DNA of 64,000 nucleotides from Siphlonurus alternatus (GCA_949825025.1 OX463788.1:29877715-29941714); one strand, 5' to 3'. Shown: positions 13,650 through 24,288, counted from the stretch's first letter. The notes: generated from the letters alone by a model not told the origin. A program made the numbers and translations.

Positions 13650-14469
13650 TTAAAATTAAATTAGATATAAAATTATATGCATATATGTAATGTACAGGTA
13701 AACATCAGCATAAACATAATATTATATTTATGCATTACACCACATAGCCCGGAAGTTCATCATAATTTTAGCTCCATATCAGAGCATCTCTTTGAGTAAA
13801 AAACAAATTGTGTGGAGAGGGACATTGATTTAAACGGCGAGTGACGTTTTATTACAAATTAAAGAATAATAAGAAATAATAATAATTAATACCTATTCTT
13901 TTTAATTTATTTATTCTGAACCAGTAAAAAAATTATCGAGGTATTGAATTTGTTATTTTCATGGAAAAGATGATTTGGTTAATGGGTTTACAATACTGAA
14001 CTACAATTTTCTTCTTTACTTTTTTTGCCTAAAAAGAGCCCAAAAGCAGGCCGGGACCAAAACAGGGCTAAAATCCAAAACTGGGCTGTGCAATATATAT
14101 ATTTTATATGCATGCTGTATGCTTACGATATCCAGTGTATGCATATGCATACACACCATTGAAATAATAATATCCAATCCAGCCATGTTAAAGTACATAC
14201 AGTATGCATATCATATATTATGCAGTATGCATTCTATGCATGTAGCCGCATCGAACATTTTTATTTGAATGCAGTGTATGCATACAACCATGCAGTGGCG
14301 AATGTGGTGATGGATGTGTCAATTAAGATATGCATAAAATATGTAATCATTTTTATACATCATTTGCTAACTTACCGGGTATTTGGACGTACAACGACAG
14401 AAAAGCAAATAAATAAATTACACATACACCACGTAGGAATAAATTCCTAGTATACCTAACTGTACCCAT
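3215..14469 (-). CDS. LMF2: Lipase maturation factor, LMF2-like, complete 11-exon gene
   Basis: Multi-pass ER membrane protein; the family (LMF1 known, LMF2 inferred) helps secreted lipases such as lipoprotein lipase fold and mature. Coding exons, in transcript order: 14469-14376, 12419-12239, 9919-9818, 9719-9529, 8369-8191, 7749-7635, 7314-7180, 6992-6787, 5206-4960, 4708-4492, 3473-3215. All junctions are GT-AG and phases match; the sum is 1926 nt, or 641 residues plus TAA. The start is chosen because [14 protein letters not shown] followed by a hydrophobic segment and YVQIPG then GVLPAR matches the LMF2 N-terminus. Family motifs seen: [13 protein letters not shown] (about 113-127), [19 protein letters not shown] (181-199), [26 protein letters not shown] (438-452), RYKPGNVN (470-477) and [15 protein letters not shown] (486-500). 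Several hydrophobic stretches fit membrane segments. The C-terminus is short (ends SSRRYDN) and lacks the basic tail of the roughly 700-residue vertebrate LMF2. LMF2 rather than LMF1 is inferred from the N-terminus. Confidence 0.93.
3474..4491 (-). other. Intron 10 of the LMF2-like gene
   Basis: A phase-2 intron of about 1 kb. The short open frames around 4028-4408 on both strands overlap each other and show no family motif. The stretch is somewhat richer in GC than other introns but I see no exon needed here: exons 10 and 11 join in frame as an Arg codon. Confidence 0.8.
5207..6786 (-). other. Intron 8 of the LMF2-like gene
   Basis: A phase-0 intron of about 1.6 kb, very AT-rich, with a run of 17 G at 5911-5927. 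No open frame or repeat family I recognise. Introns 5 (7750-8190) and 6 (7315-7634) are also over 300 bp and hold only AT-rich sequence. Confidence 0.85.
8370..9528 (-). other. Intron 4 of the LMF2-like gene
   Basis: A phase-1 intron of about 1.16 kb. It contains poly-T and poly-A tracts (8632-8650, 8817-8836) and a tRNA-like relic near 8675-8738; otherwise AT-rich with nothing coding. Confidence 0.85.
8675..8738 (+). pseudogene. tRNA-like relic, possibly a tRNA-derived SINE head
   Basis: The stretch contains GCTCAGCTGGTTGCAGA, resembling a tRNA D-arm/A box, then CTAACGG in the anticodon-loop region and GATTCTAATCCC resembling the B box. The acceptor stem does not close, so it is not a working tRNA. 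It lies in intron 4 on the strand opposite to the gene. Chance resemblance cannot be excluded. Confidence 0.3.
11650..11977. mobile_element. Decayed foldback element, ACAAGGG-end family, copy 1
   Basis: The right end reads AAGTATAATTCCTTTTTACA then AGGG and matches the right end of the 31382-31788 element. The left part (CAATTATTTAATTCCTATGC) matches that element's left arm, with decay. Sits in intron 2. Non-coding. Confidence 0.5.
11990..12074. repeat. (TA)n microsatellite
   Basis: About 85 bp of nearly uninterrupted TA dinucleotides in intron 2. The YIYIYI open frame across it is an artefact. Confidence 0.95.
12580..13528 (+). mobile_element. Decayed hAT-family transposon in intron 1
   Basis: Terminal inverted repeats begin TAGGGGCCGKATYTCCAGTT. 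Flanks CTCATATA (12572-12579) and CTCGTATA (13529-13536) match at 7 of 8 bases, the length expected of a hAT target duplication. Inside, 13112-13186 translates as [20 protein letters not shown], which resembles the C-terminal dimerisation region of hAT transposases. The rest of the transposase is lost. Repeated CCAGTTTTT and AACTGGAAAA words fill the subterminal regions. Confidence 0.8.
13112..13186 (+). pseudogene. hAT transposase C-terminal remnant
   Basis: Twenty-four codons then TAA, containing MDVERSFS, a form of the SxVERxFS signature of hAT C-terminal dimerisation domains. Upstream reading frame is broken. It lies inside the terminal inverted repeats of the 12580-13528 element, supporting the assignment. 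Confidence 0.7.
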
Positions 14470-14639
14470 TGCAAAGTTTCCACCTTAATGAAATTACTAA
14501 TAACTTAACAGAAGAACACGACGGCACACTGCCGCTTCCTATACAAAGCCAAACGTCAAACAGAACAGCAGTGTGAACAGGGAACGCTGAAAACACAAAT
14601 TGCACTGCCGAGTGCTGACACTGCTGACAACAACTCTAG
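14470..14639 (-). promoter_or_regulatory. Probable 5' UTR and core promoter of the LMF2-like gene
   Basis: This 170-bp stretch upstream of the start codon is richer in GC than its surroundings and holds no repeat I recognise. The 5' UTR and promoter should lie here because a repeat-like sequence begins immediately upstream at about 14638. I see no clear TATA box at a fixed distance. This is inference from position only. Confidence 0.3.
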
Positions 14640-14990
14640 GGATCGGCGATATTTTTCGATACTACTCGATACCCGATACTTTTCTGGCGATATATCGATA
14701 CTATCGAGTACTTTTCTAAGCCGATAATTATCGGGTATTCGATACTAAATTATGAGTATCGCGGCCGATACTATTTATCAAAAAATGCATGCAAAAGTCA
14801 CTCGACAACTCGCAAGCTCGCAAGTCTCGCAACTCGATGCTCCTGCTCGATCGGCCAGTAACCAGCAGACAGCAAGCAAGAGCTGAAGAGCAATATATTA
14901 TAAGGAGTAAGGAGTAGGGAAAAAGCCGCACAACGCTCGCAAGAGGGGAAAATAGCACCCGCCACTGACCCGCCTCACCCGCCAAGTCAC
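14638..14990 (+). mobile_element. Possible hAT-type terminus upstream of the LMF2-like gene
   Basis: Begins TAGGGATCGGCGATA and is packed with CGATAC/TATCGATA words for about 130 bp, a pattern typical of hAT ends. The rest (14770-14990) is richer in GC. I find no matching right end, so the element is truncated or the call is wrong. Confidence 0.4.
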
Positions 14991-14999
14991 TTGTGAAAA

Positions 15000-15407
15000 A
15001 TATAAATAATAATAATATATTTATATAATATATTAATAATATCATATTATGTATGAAATCCTAGCTTCTGCTCTTCAAAAGTAATTTAAATATTAAATTT
15101 AGTACGTACACGAAAATTAATGTGTATAATATTATTTATATTAATACATGCATTATAATATTTAATATACATATATATAAATATATATAATACATATTTT
15201 GACATATGTTGACATAAAATGCACGTAACAATTAAAGCTCGAATTCGGGCAAAGCCCGAAAAATATACAAAAAAGATGCGCTGGGTATGTGCCCCTAGCG
15301 ATTTAACCCAACGATCGGGCTTATTTGCTCATGACTGAAGACTGAATGTAATGATAATTTCTAGATTATAAATATAGTAATAAAAATAATAAAACAAAAA
15401 TAAATTA
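15000..15407. other. AT-rich intergenic DNA
   Basis: No gene seen. A palindrome GGGCAAAGCCC near 15248-15258 resembles words in the 16.9-kb tandem repeat. Confidence 0.5.
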
Positions 15408-15494
<87 letters not shown>

Positions 15495-15498
15495 AAAA

Positions 15499-15569
<71 letters not shown>

Positions 15570-15571
15570 AT
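15408..15571. repeat. (AAAT)n tetranucleotide microsatellite
   Basis: About 165 bp of ATAAATAAAT repeats with a single interruption near 15494. The LFIYLFIY open frame on the minus strand is an artefact. Confidence 0.95.
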
Positions 15572-16214
15572 ATTTTAATTGTATCACAAAATTAATTGAT
15601 CAACAGGTGAATTTAACATTATATATATTATCTCATGTTTATAGTAAATATTCTTTTAATTATTAAATCACGTATGTCTACTTACATTTCTTTCTGTATT
15701 ATTCAAATCATATATTTAAAATACGATTTTAACTGTCACACTGAGAGACACTAAACTTCTTTTATATTACTATATTATTATTTTTTAATAGAGGGTGTTT
15801 AAAAGGCTATGTATTATATATGTGAAGGAAAGATTTCCCTATAGCATTCAATTATATATTCATTGTGTAAGTAATTATTTGTAAAACTGTCTTATATGTT
15901 AATTGGTATTTTGCTATTTCTGTTTTAATATATTGGTTCGTTCTGTATAGGCATAAAAAATCATAAAAAATTATGAAACAAATTTTTATGTGATATTGTA
16001 AAATCAATTAATTAATATGTAACCAACTATTATGAATTTAAATAGCGAAAGCTAAAATAAAAAAATAAAGATTAAAAAAAAAATAAAAAAATAAAGATTA
16101 AAGAAAGGGTACAATTACAATTATATCTCGCAATGAATTCCAGGTTGCAGACGACTAGATAAGACGTACCAAATGATAAAGAGGTGTCTCTCAGATCTGA
16201 AGCAGCAGCAGCAA
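15572..16214. other. AT-rich intergenic DNA
   Basis: Nothing recognised; direct AAAATAAAGATTAAAnAAA words near 16055-16105. Confidence 0.5.
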
Positions 16215-16343
16215 GTATTACACTCGCGATACAATTTTGCATACAATTTTTCCTTACAAGAAAACTTGAACCCCATTTGTTTGTATGGAGATGCAATTTT
16301 CTTGTGAGGAAAAATTGAATGCAAAATTGTATCGTGTTATACC
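16215..16343. mobile_element. Short palindromic MITE
   Basis: Arms of nearly 50 bp form an inverted repeat; both contain CGATACAATTTTGCAT and CAATTTTTCCT. Loop near 16265-16300. No coding capacity; superfamily unknown. Confidence 0.65.
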
Positions 16344-16894
16344 GGCTTTATTATAGCTAAAATTCAAAGCAAAGTTTTAATTGTGTTTTGCATTTGCTAC
16401 TCCCTGAAAGATTGTCAAAATCTAAACATATACATATTATTGTACTTGTGCAAAGAACAAAATAAAATGTAATTCAAAGTGTCATGATAGTAACCCCTGC
16501 AAACATAATTTAAGTATTTTAATCAGGAAATAATTATTTATTATATTATTATTATATTAATTATTTTACTTAGTATCTTAAGGAGCTCTTTGCTTATATA
16601 GTAGCAAGTTCTATATGTTAAGTTAAAATGATTTTATAATATATCAGCTCTAATAAATTCATGCAAATTAATTAGCATACAATAATTAATAGAAGTGTGA
16701 CACAATCGTATTTTTCAATATGATTTGAATATTAAATATAGAAATGTGCTTTAATAAAAAAAAAATCAATGCACATGCTAATGTTAAAGTTGTCTTTTTA
16801 TCAGTTAATTAAAAAATTATTATTTATTAAAATTGTTATATATTATTTATTGCTATAATACAGCACAATTTTCAATTATAATTTTTCATTTCGC
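16344..16894. other. AT-rich intergenic DNA
   Basis: Nothing recognised. Confidence 0.5.
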
Positions 16895-16961
16895 TTTAAG
16901 CACTTCTAGAAATGATAATAACAGTTAAGCAAAGCCTGAAATAAAACTTCTCGTCGGGCTT

Positions 16962-16999
<38 letters not shown>

Positions 17000-17153
17000 A
17001 GCACTTCTAGAAATGATTAAATTTAAATGAGCATAGCCTGAAATAAAACTTCTCGTCGGGCTTTGCTTTTTTCGATTTGAGCACTTCTAGAAATGATCAA
17101 AATTAAATGAGCTAAGTAAGCCAGAAATATTTGTTAATTTCGGACTTTGGTGC
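16895..17153. repeat. Three tandem units with GAGCACTTCTAGAAATGAT
   Basis: Three units of roughly 70-100 bp start near 16899, 17000 and 17077. Two share the block AATAAAACTTCTCGTCGGGC; the third is diverged. A run of about 34 T (16965-16998) separates units 1 and 2. The end, GGTGCCAAC at about 17147, is the inverted form of the GTTGGCACC terminus at 27383 and abuts a TA-rich stretch. Confidence 0.75.
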
Positions 17154-17402
17154 CAACATATATATATAATAGATGTATATTATATATAATTATATACAGG
17201 GTGTTTATAAAAAATCGCTACGATTTGGCAGGCAAGTTATAGCATGATGTTTGATGAGGACATAGACTTGTCATACTAAAAAATTAAAGCTGAAATTTGA
17301 ACATTTTTAAAAACGAAAATTAAAAAGAGTCTTGGACTTGTCTTCTTTTGAGACAAAAAGAAAAAAAAAAACGTTTTCGAGCTCCATGCAGAATCAGCAG
17401 TT

Positions 17403-17800
17403 TTATTATTATTATTATTTTAAAGTGATACACCCTTAAGAGCTTACAGCTCCCGGTGGGGTAATGAGTAGGGATAAGATGGGTAGAGAAAGGATGGTGG
17501 CCACGGCCTGTTAAACGTCCCAATATTCGCTGTGGTGAGACTGAGGGAACCATGGAAAACCTCAGTCAGGACGGACACCTCCACTTTTTCTCAATGGACC
17601 AAAGCGATATCTAAAGACTGGAGAACCACACACAAGTGCATCACCGCACTGGGTGGAAAGCGAGACGAATTCACCCCAAGGAGAGAACGTAATTTTTACT
17701 TGAAAGGGTCACCCATCCAAGTACTAACCACGCTCGACGTAGCCTGACTTCCGTGATCTAACGAGAACCGGTCATGCAATGCACTGCGCCACACTCGACC
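17403..17800 (-). mobile_element. 5S-rRNA-derived SINE, copy A
   Basis: On the minus strand the head carries the 5S internal promoter region: GTTAGTACTTGGATGGGTGA, preceded by TCTCGTTAGATCACGGAAG. The body includes TGAGGTTTTCCATGGTTCCC and the tail TAAGCTCTTAAGGGTGTATC followed by an A-rich (AAT)n stretch. Full length, inserted in the left arm of the 17197-18715 element. The open frame at 17532-17747 is SINE sequence, not a gene. Confidence 0.85.
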
Positions 17801-17868
17801 TGAAAGTTTTTTTTTATTGCAAACCTGAATTAATTACAAGTTTGGCTATACACAATTTACCTCAAGCC

Positions 17869-18241
17869 GTCGAGCGTGGCACAGAGTGCATTGATCGGTT
17901 ATCGTTAGATCACCGAAGTCAAGCAACTTCGAGCGTGGTTAGTATTTGGATGGGTGACAGTTTCAAGTAAAAAATACGTTGCATCTCGCTTTCTACCCAG
18001 TGCAGTGATGCACTTGTGTGTGGTTCCCCAGTCTTTGGATATCGCTTTGGTCTATATATTGAGAAAAAGTAAAGGTGGCTGTCCTGACTGAGGTTTTCCA
18101 CGGTTCCCTCAGTCTCACCGTAGCAAATGCTGGGACGCGTAACAGGCCGTGGCCACCATCCTTTCCCTATACCTTATTACCCCGCTGCCGCTGCGAGCTG
18201 TAAGCTCTTAGTGGTGTATCCCTGTAAAAAAAAAAAAAAAA
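17869..18241 (+). mobile_element. 5S-rRNA-derived SINE, copy B
   Basis: Starts GTCGAGCGTGG, has the 5S-like GGTTAGTATTTGGATGGGTG, the shared body, TAAGCTCTTAGTGGTGTATC and a 16-A tail. Oriented head to head with copy A, 68 bp away. Confidence 0.85.
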
Positions 18242-18727
18242 GGGGGGCATTAATCTCCAAATGAGTACCGTGGATACTGTGGCACACGTCCAGACGGATC
18301 TCACCATGTCGCCGGTATGACGGACTTGATGGTAGCAGTGCCTAGGTGATACCCTTCTTCAGCTCCCTGTTTCCTGTTTACCACGCCAATGCCATGGTAA
18401 ACGATGATGCTCATGACGATATGAAGACTCGAGGTAATTCAATTGTATAGCCAAACATGTAGTCAATTGCGGGTTGCAATAGAAACAATTTCTTTTAGGT
18501 AACTGTGCTGCAGATTCTGGAGCTCGAAAACGGACCATTTTTTTTTTCCTTTTCGTCTCAAAAGAAGACAAGTCCAAACAACTCTTTTTAATTTTTAAAC
18601 ATTTTCAAACTTCAGCGTTAATTTGATGTATGACAAAAGTCTTGTCCTCATCAAACATCATTCATACTTTAACTTAATTGCCTGCCAATTCGTAGTGATT
18701 TTTATAAACACTCTGTATATACATATA

Positions 18728-19436
18728 TTGGCAGCGAGGCTGAAAAAAATGCGCAAACCAAACTCCAAACTTGAAATAAATTCAAATTTCAGCTTTAAGG
18801 GCATTGGGTATAGCACCGGTAGTTGGCAACACTGACGTATCTTCACCATGTTAATTTTTGATCATTGCTCCTTGGAGTAATTTTTATGCTAGAGCTAAGC
18901 TGATTGCTGTAGTATCAAGATAATTATTAGCCCAAGTGCACAATTTGGCTAAATAAAGCCTGATTTAAAGAAATGTATTTTTTTTATATTTTAGAAAAAT
19001 GCATGTAAATTTAAAAAATTACTAAAAAATACTTTTCTTTAAATCAGGCTTTATTTAGCCAAATTGTGCACTTGGGCTACTAATTATCTTGATACTACAG
19101 CAATCAGCTTAGCTCTAGCATAAAAATTACTCCGAGGAGCAATGATCAAAAATTAACATGGTGAAGATATGTCAGTGTTGCCAACTACCGGTGCTACACC
19201 CAATGCCCTTTTGGATCAAACCATCATGCTCCAAAACTAGTTCTGGTCAAATTGAAAAAATGCTCCAAAGCCGATGGAAACTTTTACTTCGGCTTTAATG
19301 AGGGAGCATTTTTTAAATTGTTTTATTTGACTTATAGTTTGGTGCATCGTGGTTTGGCCCAAGCCGAAATGAGATTTTATTTCAGGTTTGGAGCAAAATA
19401 TGATCACATTCTGCTCATTTTGCAGAGTTCACGTTA
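18728..19436. mobile_element. (TA)n-associated foldback element interrupted by a MITE
   Basis: Starts TTGGCAGCGAGGCTGAAAAA directly after TATATA and ends near ATTTTGCAGAGTTC before a (TA)n run. Its parts outside the insertion match the 27383 element: TGCTCCAAAACTAGTTCTGG, then AAATGCTCCAAAGCC and its inverted form, and GAGATTTTATTTC. Interrupted at about 18797-19210 by another palindromic element. Confidence 0.65.
18797..19210. mobile_element. Palindromic MITE, AAGGGCATTGGGT ends, nested
   Basis: Two arms of about 190 bp are almost perfect inverted copies, with ends AAGGGCATTGGGT and ACCMAATGCCCTT and shared internal words such as TAGCCCAAGTGCACAATTTG. Centre near 19005. Inserted into the 18728-19436 element; removing it restores the sequence seen at 27.5 kb. 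Confidence 0.8.
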
Positions 19437-19597
19437 CTTAATATATATATATATTTGAAAAAGAAAATTGCAAGCGAGGTAGTGTTGTTTCAATTTTTAG
19501 CTGTGCACGTGAAATGTGTGTTGCAATGTGTTTTAAGTGCAGTGAGAAGTGAACAATAACTTTCAGCGAGGATAATAGCCCAGTAAGGTAATTATTT

Positions 19598-19599
<2 letters not shown>

Positions 19600-19659
<60 letters not shown>
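19600..19659. repeat. (TA)n-(GT)n compound microsatellite
   Basis: About 36 bp of TA followed by about 24 bp of GT. Confidence 0.95.
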
Positions 19660-21043
19660 ATGAAGTATTTGTTAACTTAATTCGATTTGTGATCAAACAG
19701 TATAAACCAAAACTAGTCTGCTTATATAGTCACTTTTTTTGGACACTCTAGCTGTCGGATTGTGCGTACTTTTAAGACAAAATTATTGCGCCCAATTTTG
19801 AGGCGGAGGGGGTCTATAAACCCTATTGATTTTTTTTTTCAGAGCTTTAAATGGTTTCAAATATGATATAAACTATTGAGCAGTTAAAACTCATCGCTCC
19901 TTCCTATGTAGGCATTCCTATAAGCATCAAAGTTCAAACAGTTGCCTATATATTCAGGAGCTTGGTTAACCCCATTCGATTATAGGCAACCGTTTAAGCT
20001 TGGCTGCTCTGAGGTAAGTCTACACTAAAGGAGCATTTTCATGAATTATTATATACATCAATTAAGGATCAAGTATAGGCAACGAATTCTTTCTCTGACT
20101 CTTTTCATTTGTTTGTTGAGAGAAGCATCATAATGCATTTTACAGTTGAATTCAAAGATGAATCTAAACACTAGATGAAGTTTAACTTTGTTTTTGTTTT
20201 GACTGCTGCTATATATTGTATTGTATATTTTATGTATATTGAAAAAAACAATTACCAAGTAGAATACTACTTTGTAGTATACTTAACTGTAGTAATGAAC
20301 TGAAAATTTGTACACATATTAGTAAACAAATTTAAGTTTTATTCCAATTCCAATTACTGAATTTTATCAATTAAATTAACACATAATAATTGTTACATAA
20401 TACATATTTTGTGTGTGGAAATACAGTACATTAACATAATTTCATAATATATGAATTGCAACAGAAGAAGCTATATATTATTACTCCGATTGTACAGTGT
20501 ACCCCTCAATGCGTTGTACAGTCGTCGCCTCGCAAAATCTCCCTTTGCAGCCACTTTAATCACTTAATCACCATGCTCCGTAAGAATAACACAGGGCATG
20601 CTGATTCAACAGTTAATTTACAGTCGTCAGATTTATCAGAAAATATTAAATCTACTAAAGTATTTGCCTTACGCGTGGCGAATGAGATAAATGAGTTTAT
20701 ATCTATAACTTGTATCATATGCCTTATTCTATACATTTTTTTAAACTATTAATATGATGCATTATATTATACATATTATATAATCATTATATTATATAAT
20801 ATGTATAGTTTTTGTATACTGTACCGATAATTGCATTTTTTTTTTTTAATTGTGCATAATTTTTATTGTTTGTGGAGATTATCACTCGAACGGACACTTT
20901 ATGATAGTTTGAATTATAGTACTTACTTCATAATTCATATTATTATACGTTCACTGGCATTATAATAAGTAATTGTAACATAATTATGTATATGTTTGTC
21001 CTTTATACAACCAAGAAAACGTTTAAAAAAAATGTATATTATA
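19660..21043. other. AT-rich intergenic DNA
   Basis: No convincing gene. The 98-residue frame at 20456-20752 overlaps sequence (20517-20610) related to the MITE at 23757 and is probably not a gene. That related block begins ACAGTCGTCGCCTCGCAAAA. Confidence 0.5.
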
Positions 21044-21183
21044 TTTGGCATCCGGAAGTGAATTCGCCTTGAATGCAGGATTCGAATATTTTGATCCGAA
21101 CGCGTTGATATAATATGGAAATTCTAATGCGTAAAACTCGCGTTTGGAGCATCACAATTGTGACCCCAACTTGGGATGCCAAC
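21044..21183. mobile_element. Short MITE with TTGGCATCC ends
   Basis: Ends are TTTGGCATCCGGAAGTG and the inverted GTTGGCATCCCAAGTTG. About 140 bp. The terminal GTTGGCRYCC word is shared with the elements at 17.15 and 27.38 kb. TA-rich flanks. Confidence 0.55.
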
Positions 21184-21599
21184 AATTATAAATCATATTT
21201 CATATTATTATTAGCATGCAGAATGCGAGTGTGACATGAATCTGTTTCATGTGGTTACGGGATTATAAACATCAGTGCATGTTAAAATTTATCTATACGC
21301 AGGACCTACTGATATTTTAAAAATATGATGGTATACCCTAAGTCATATGTATCAACCATATAAAATGTTGTATTTGATTAACAGCATGGAACCAAGCAAA
21401 ACAAGTAATGTTCTATATATCACGATTCACCCAGTTAACATAACTATAAACGCTATATATTATACACACATTTTGTCACACTTTGAGTCAACTGGCATTA
21501 ATATTTTCTTATTTTTATTTATTATATATATTTAATCATAACATAATATATTGTCAAAATTTATAGAAAGCTGAGTCGAGTAATGCAGTGGCAGGAAAA

Positions 21600-21800
21600 G
21601 GTAGGTGTACATGTAAGCATTACACGCGGCCACTGTTGCTGATTCAGAGTTGGTAAGCCGCGCGGGTCCAGTGACCTTCCCTTGTCGTCTGGCGCGACCT
21701 CGCACTGAGTCAGTTGATCGGTACCACCGCTGCCACCGTCACTGCCCTGCAGCCCTGTCCTGCACCGCGCGGCCACTGACCTTGGTAACTCACGGAACAG
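21600..21800. other. GC-rich island, unassigned
   Basis: About 200 bp markedly richer in GC and CpG than its surroundings, holding CGCGGCCACTG twice in nearly the same form. Short frames are open on both strands, which is typical of GC-rich DNA and does not indicate coding. Could be a regulatory island, a first exon or a foreign fragment. Confidence 0.35.
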
Positions 21801-21853
21801 AAAAAAAATGTCAAGAGATTCATTCCTTGTTCCAACATTACACGTTTAAATGA

Positions 21854-22938
21854 ATGAATTAATATACGCTCACAAATATAGGTAGGTACCGGTACCTTAA
21901 ATGATATACGTGATCATATACCCAGTTTAATGCGAGGAAACCGTCGAAGACGTTTGTGTAATCATGTTTTTCATAATATTAATCAAATACATTATATGAT
22001 TTCACATAAAAATATACACACAAAGTTTCTTTCAGATACATGTAATAATTAGACATTAACATAGGTGAGTATTTTCTTCTTGTCCATCTAAATTTAGACA
22101 AAGAGTAATTAAGTAATTCGCATGTACTACAACATCGTTTATCTCACGCTATTTTGTGTAAATATTGATTACTTATTAAAATTATTAATGCAATATTTTT
22201 AATTTTTTTAACAACAATAGTTTTTGTAATATTTTTATTCTATTTATTTATAATTCTAAATACACAAATTCTAAATTATTGTAATTGTATATCGTAATTG
22301 TATTTTTATATACAAATCCATTAGAATATTATTTATTCAAGCTGCAGTTGCAGATTGCAGAAACTTCAAAGCGACGGTTAAAAAATATAAAAATTTTCTA
22401 ACTAAAAGATATATATATATAGATACACAAATATATATATATATCATTTTAGTTTTAAATTAATATTCTTTATTTATTGACTTGTAATGCATGATCGTGT
22501 GCTCTGTGCTGTATCTCCAGTATTTTTAATGTTTAACGATTAATCTCAGTTACTTCGGAATCAAAGAATATTTCCTTGCAAACGAATCGAATGAAATAAA
22601 TTTTAAAAAATCGAGAATGTTCTAAAACTTAATCGCTTATGGTTTGAGCGAATTCAGTCTTGCAGTTTTCTTACAACAGCTCCATTTCCGGTTTTCGTCC
22701 ATAAGGCCAATGTTAAACTTCTACCTCAGTTTTCACAAAACTGATAAGACAGATTCGCTTCAAAATTTGTATGCCACCTATTGATGGTGAGTTCTAAGTT
22801 CCCTGCAAGTCTTGTTGCATTCAGGCGGTACGATTGCGAGATATCAACCTACTGAGATTCATCCTTAAGAATATGATGTGTTACAGTTTTGTTGATTATG
22901 AATTATAATTCCGGTCCAATACTTGGACAGCTAGGACA
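21854..22938. other. AT-rich intergenic DNA
   Basis: No gene seen. The block CCATAAGGCCAATGTTAAA near 22699 recurs inside the MITE at 58759, so an old fragment of that family may lie here. Confidence 0.5.
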
Positions 22939-23030
22939 TATTATCGCGTCTAGGGTAGAGCGTCCATTGTTGGCAAGCCCTGTTGGGTGGTCCACCAGCT
23001 TGGGGTAGCTCTACCCTAGATGTGACAATA
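22939..23030. repeat. Long hairpin with TCTAGGGTAGAGC stem
   Basis: Arms 22939-22961 and 23008-23030 are inverted copies over 23 nt with three differences, around a 46-nt loop that itself contains GGTGGTCCACC. In an RNA read from the plus strand two of the three differences are G-U pairs. It could be a MITE relic or an RNA hairpin; nothing here decides. Confidence 0.6.
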
Positions 23031-23756
23031 TTTTATAATTTCTAATGTTAGTGTTTTCTATAGGGAGTTTGAATATTAAAAAGTATTATAGTATAAATCA
23101 CAATACATGTAATTCAAATAAAGTTTGATTTTTTTTTAACCGATAGGAATATTGATGATTATATATTTGACAAACCTACAATTATATCTCTAAATATTTC
23201 AGTTTCTTTACGAACATAGGAAAAGTATTTATTTACATTTGGTTTATTATTTTAATATATAATTTAATTGAACAAATATTATTTTTTCATGATAACCCTC
23301 TAATTCAATGTTTTTTAAAAGGACAACGCTAGATCAATAATTGTTAATTAAAGATACTTAAAATTTTAAATAAGATTTTATAATTATTTTTGCCCATGTA
23401 AAATCTTAAATCAATGCAAAATATTTCTGAACTGCAGATTTTAATTAATAAGATATTTACATATTGCAAATATAATTTCTCTAATCATGTAATTTTATTA
23501 ATTATAAGAACATCCGCGCTTAACTTTTCCTAAAAACATTCGCCTCCGGTGGGGTTGTACCTCCCTCCCCCACACGCCGCTGGGCTCACAATTTGTAGTT
23601 ACGCCACGTAACGCCACTGTAACCTTTGTGACTGCTACATGCTGTCCAGCTCAGCTATAATAGGAGGATCGCTCTTTGATGACACTAATAATTGACGAAA
23701 TACGAGACGTATAAGGTTAATTTAGTAAAGAACTAGTAATGTTCTTTGCATGCAGC

Positions 23757-23887
23757 ACAGTCATCGCCTCGGAAAATTTCTCTTTGCCCCCTTTGTTAAT
23801 CACCATGACCCATAATAACACAGGGCACGGTATAATTAATAATTAACAAGGCTGCAGCAAGTGGAAGATTTTCCAAGGCGACGAGTG
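23757..23887. mobile_element. Short MITE with CGCCTCGGAAAATTT ends
   Basis: Ends ACAGTCATCGCCTCGGAAAA and the inverted ACACTCGTCGCCTTGGAAAA frame about 130 bp. A related left end lies near 20517. Confidence 0.6.
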
Positions 23888-24237
23888 TACATAAATAGTT
23901 AATAAAATATTAATATTTTTGAAATGAAATGAAATTTTATTTGAAAGCTTTCGCTAATAAGATTACATCATGAGTCATGAGTATTATATATTTGTAATAC
24001 ATTCAAATCATACAAAATTACATACTAATTTTACATAAAAATTTCTAATATTAAATAGAAGATTATTATATGAGTTATTATACGTCATAATTATTACATA
24101 CTAAAATACAACTTATATTTGGATTATTAATATATAGTTACCATGGAAATTAACACAATATATAATATGCAGTCTACATACTCTGCAAATTTGCAAGGAA
24201 CCAAAAGAATAAATATGCACTCTGAGATATACACATA

Positions 24238-24288
<51 letters not shown>

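Larger units (their letters stand above)
12420..14375 (-). other. Intron 1 of the LMF2-like gene
   Basis: A phase-1 intron of about 2 kb with donor GTAAGT and acceptor TTTTTAG. It holds the hAT relic at 12580-13528 and a (TA)n run near 13617-13645; the rest is AT-rich with many ATGCATA-type words and no further gene. Confidence 0.85.
17197..18715. mobile_element. Mariner-like foldback element carrying two SINE insertions
   Basis: Ends are inverted repeats starting CAGGGTGTTTATAAAAA on the left and CAGAGTGTTTATAAAAATC on the right strand. The arms run for about 200 bp (17197-17400; 18490-18715), with a further inverted pair (17815-17866 and 18430-18485). TA lies on both sides, and CAGGGTGT-type ends with TA duplication fit Tc1/mariner. 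The left arm is split by SINE copy A and followed by SINE copy B, so the SINEs are younger. No transposase seen. Confidence 0.7.

Noticed and set aside
15405..15587. IYLFIYLF frame as a membrane peptide
   Set aside because: It is the translation of an (AAAT)n microsatellite.
17532..17747. Plus-strand frame at 17.5 kb and similar frames at 17.9 and 38.8 kb as genes
   Set aside because: They are different reading frames of the same 5S-derived SINE.
17869..17990. A functional 5S rRNA gene
   Set aside because: Only part of the 5S sequence is kept, with substitutions, and it continues into a SINE body with a poly-A tail.
20456..20752. 98-codon frame as a gene
   Set aside because: It includes sequence repeated at 23.76 kb that belongs to a MITE end, and shows no protein motif.
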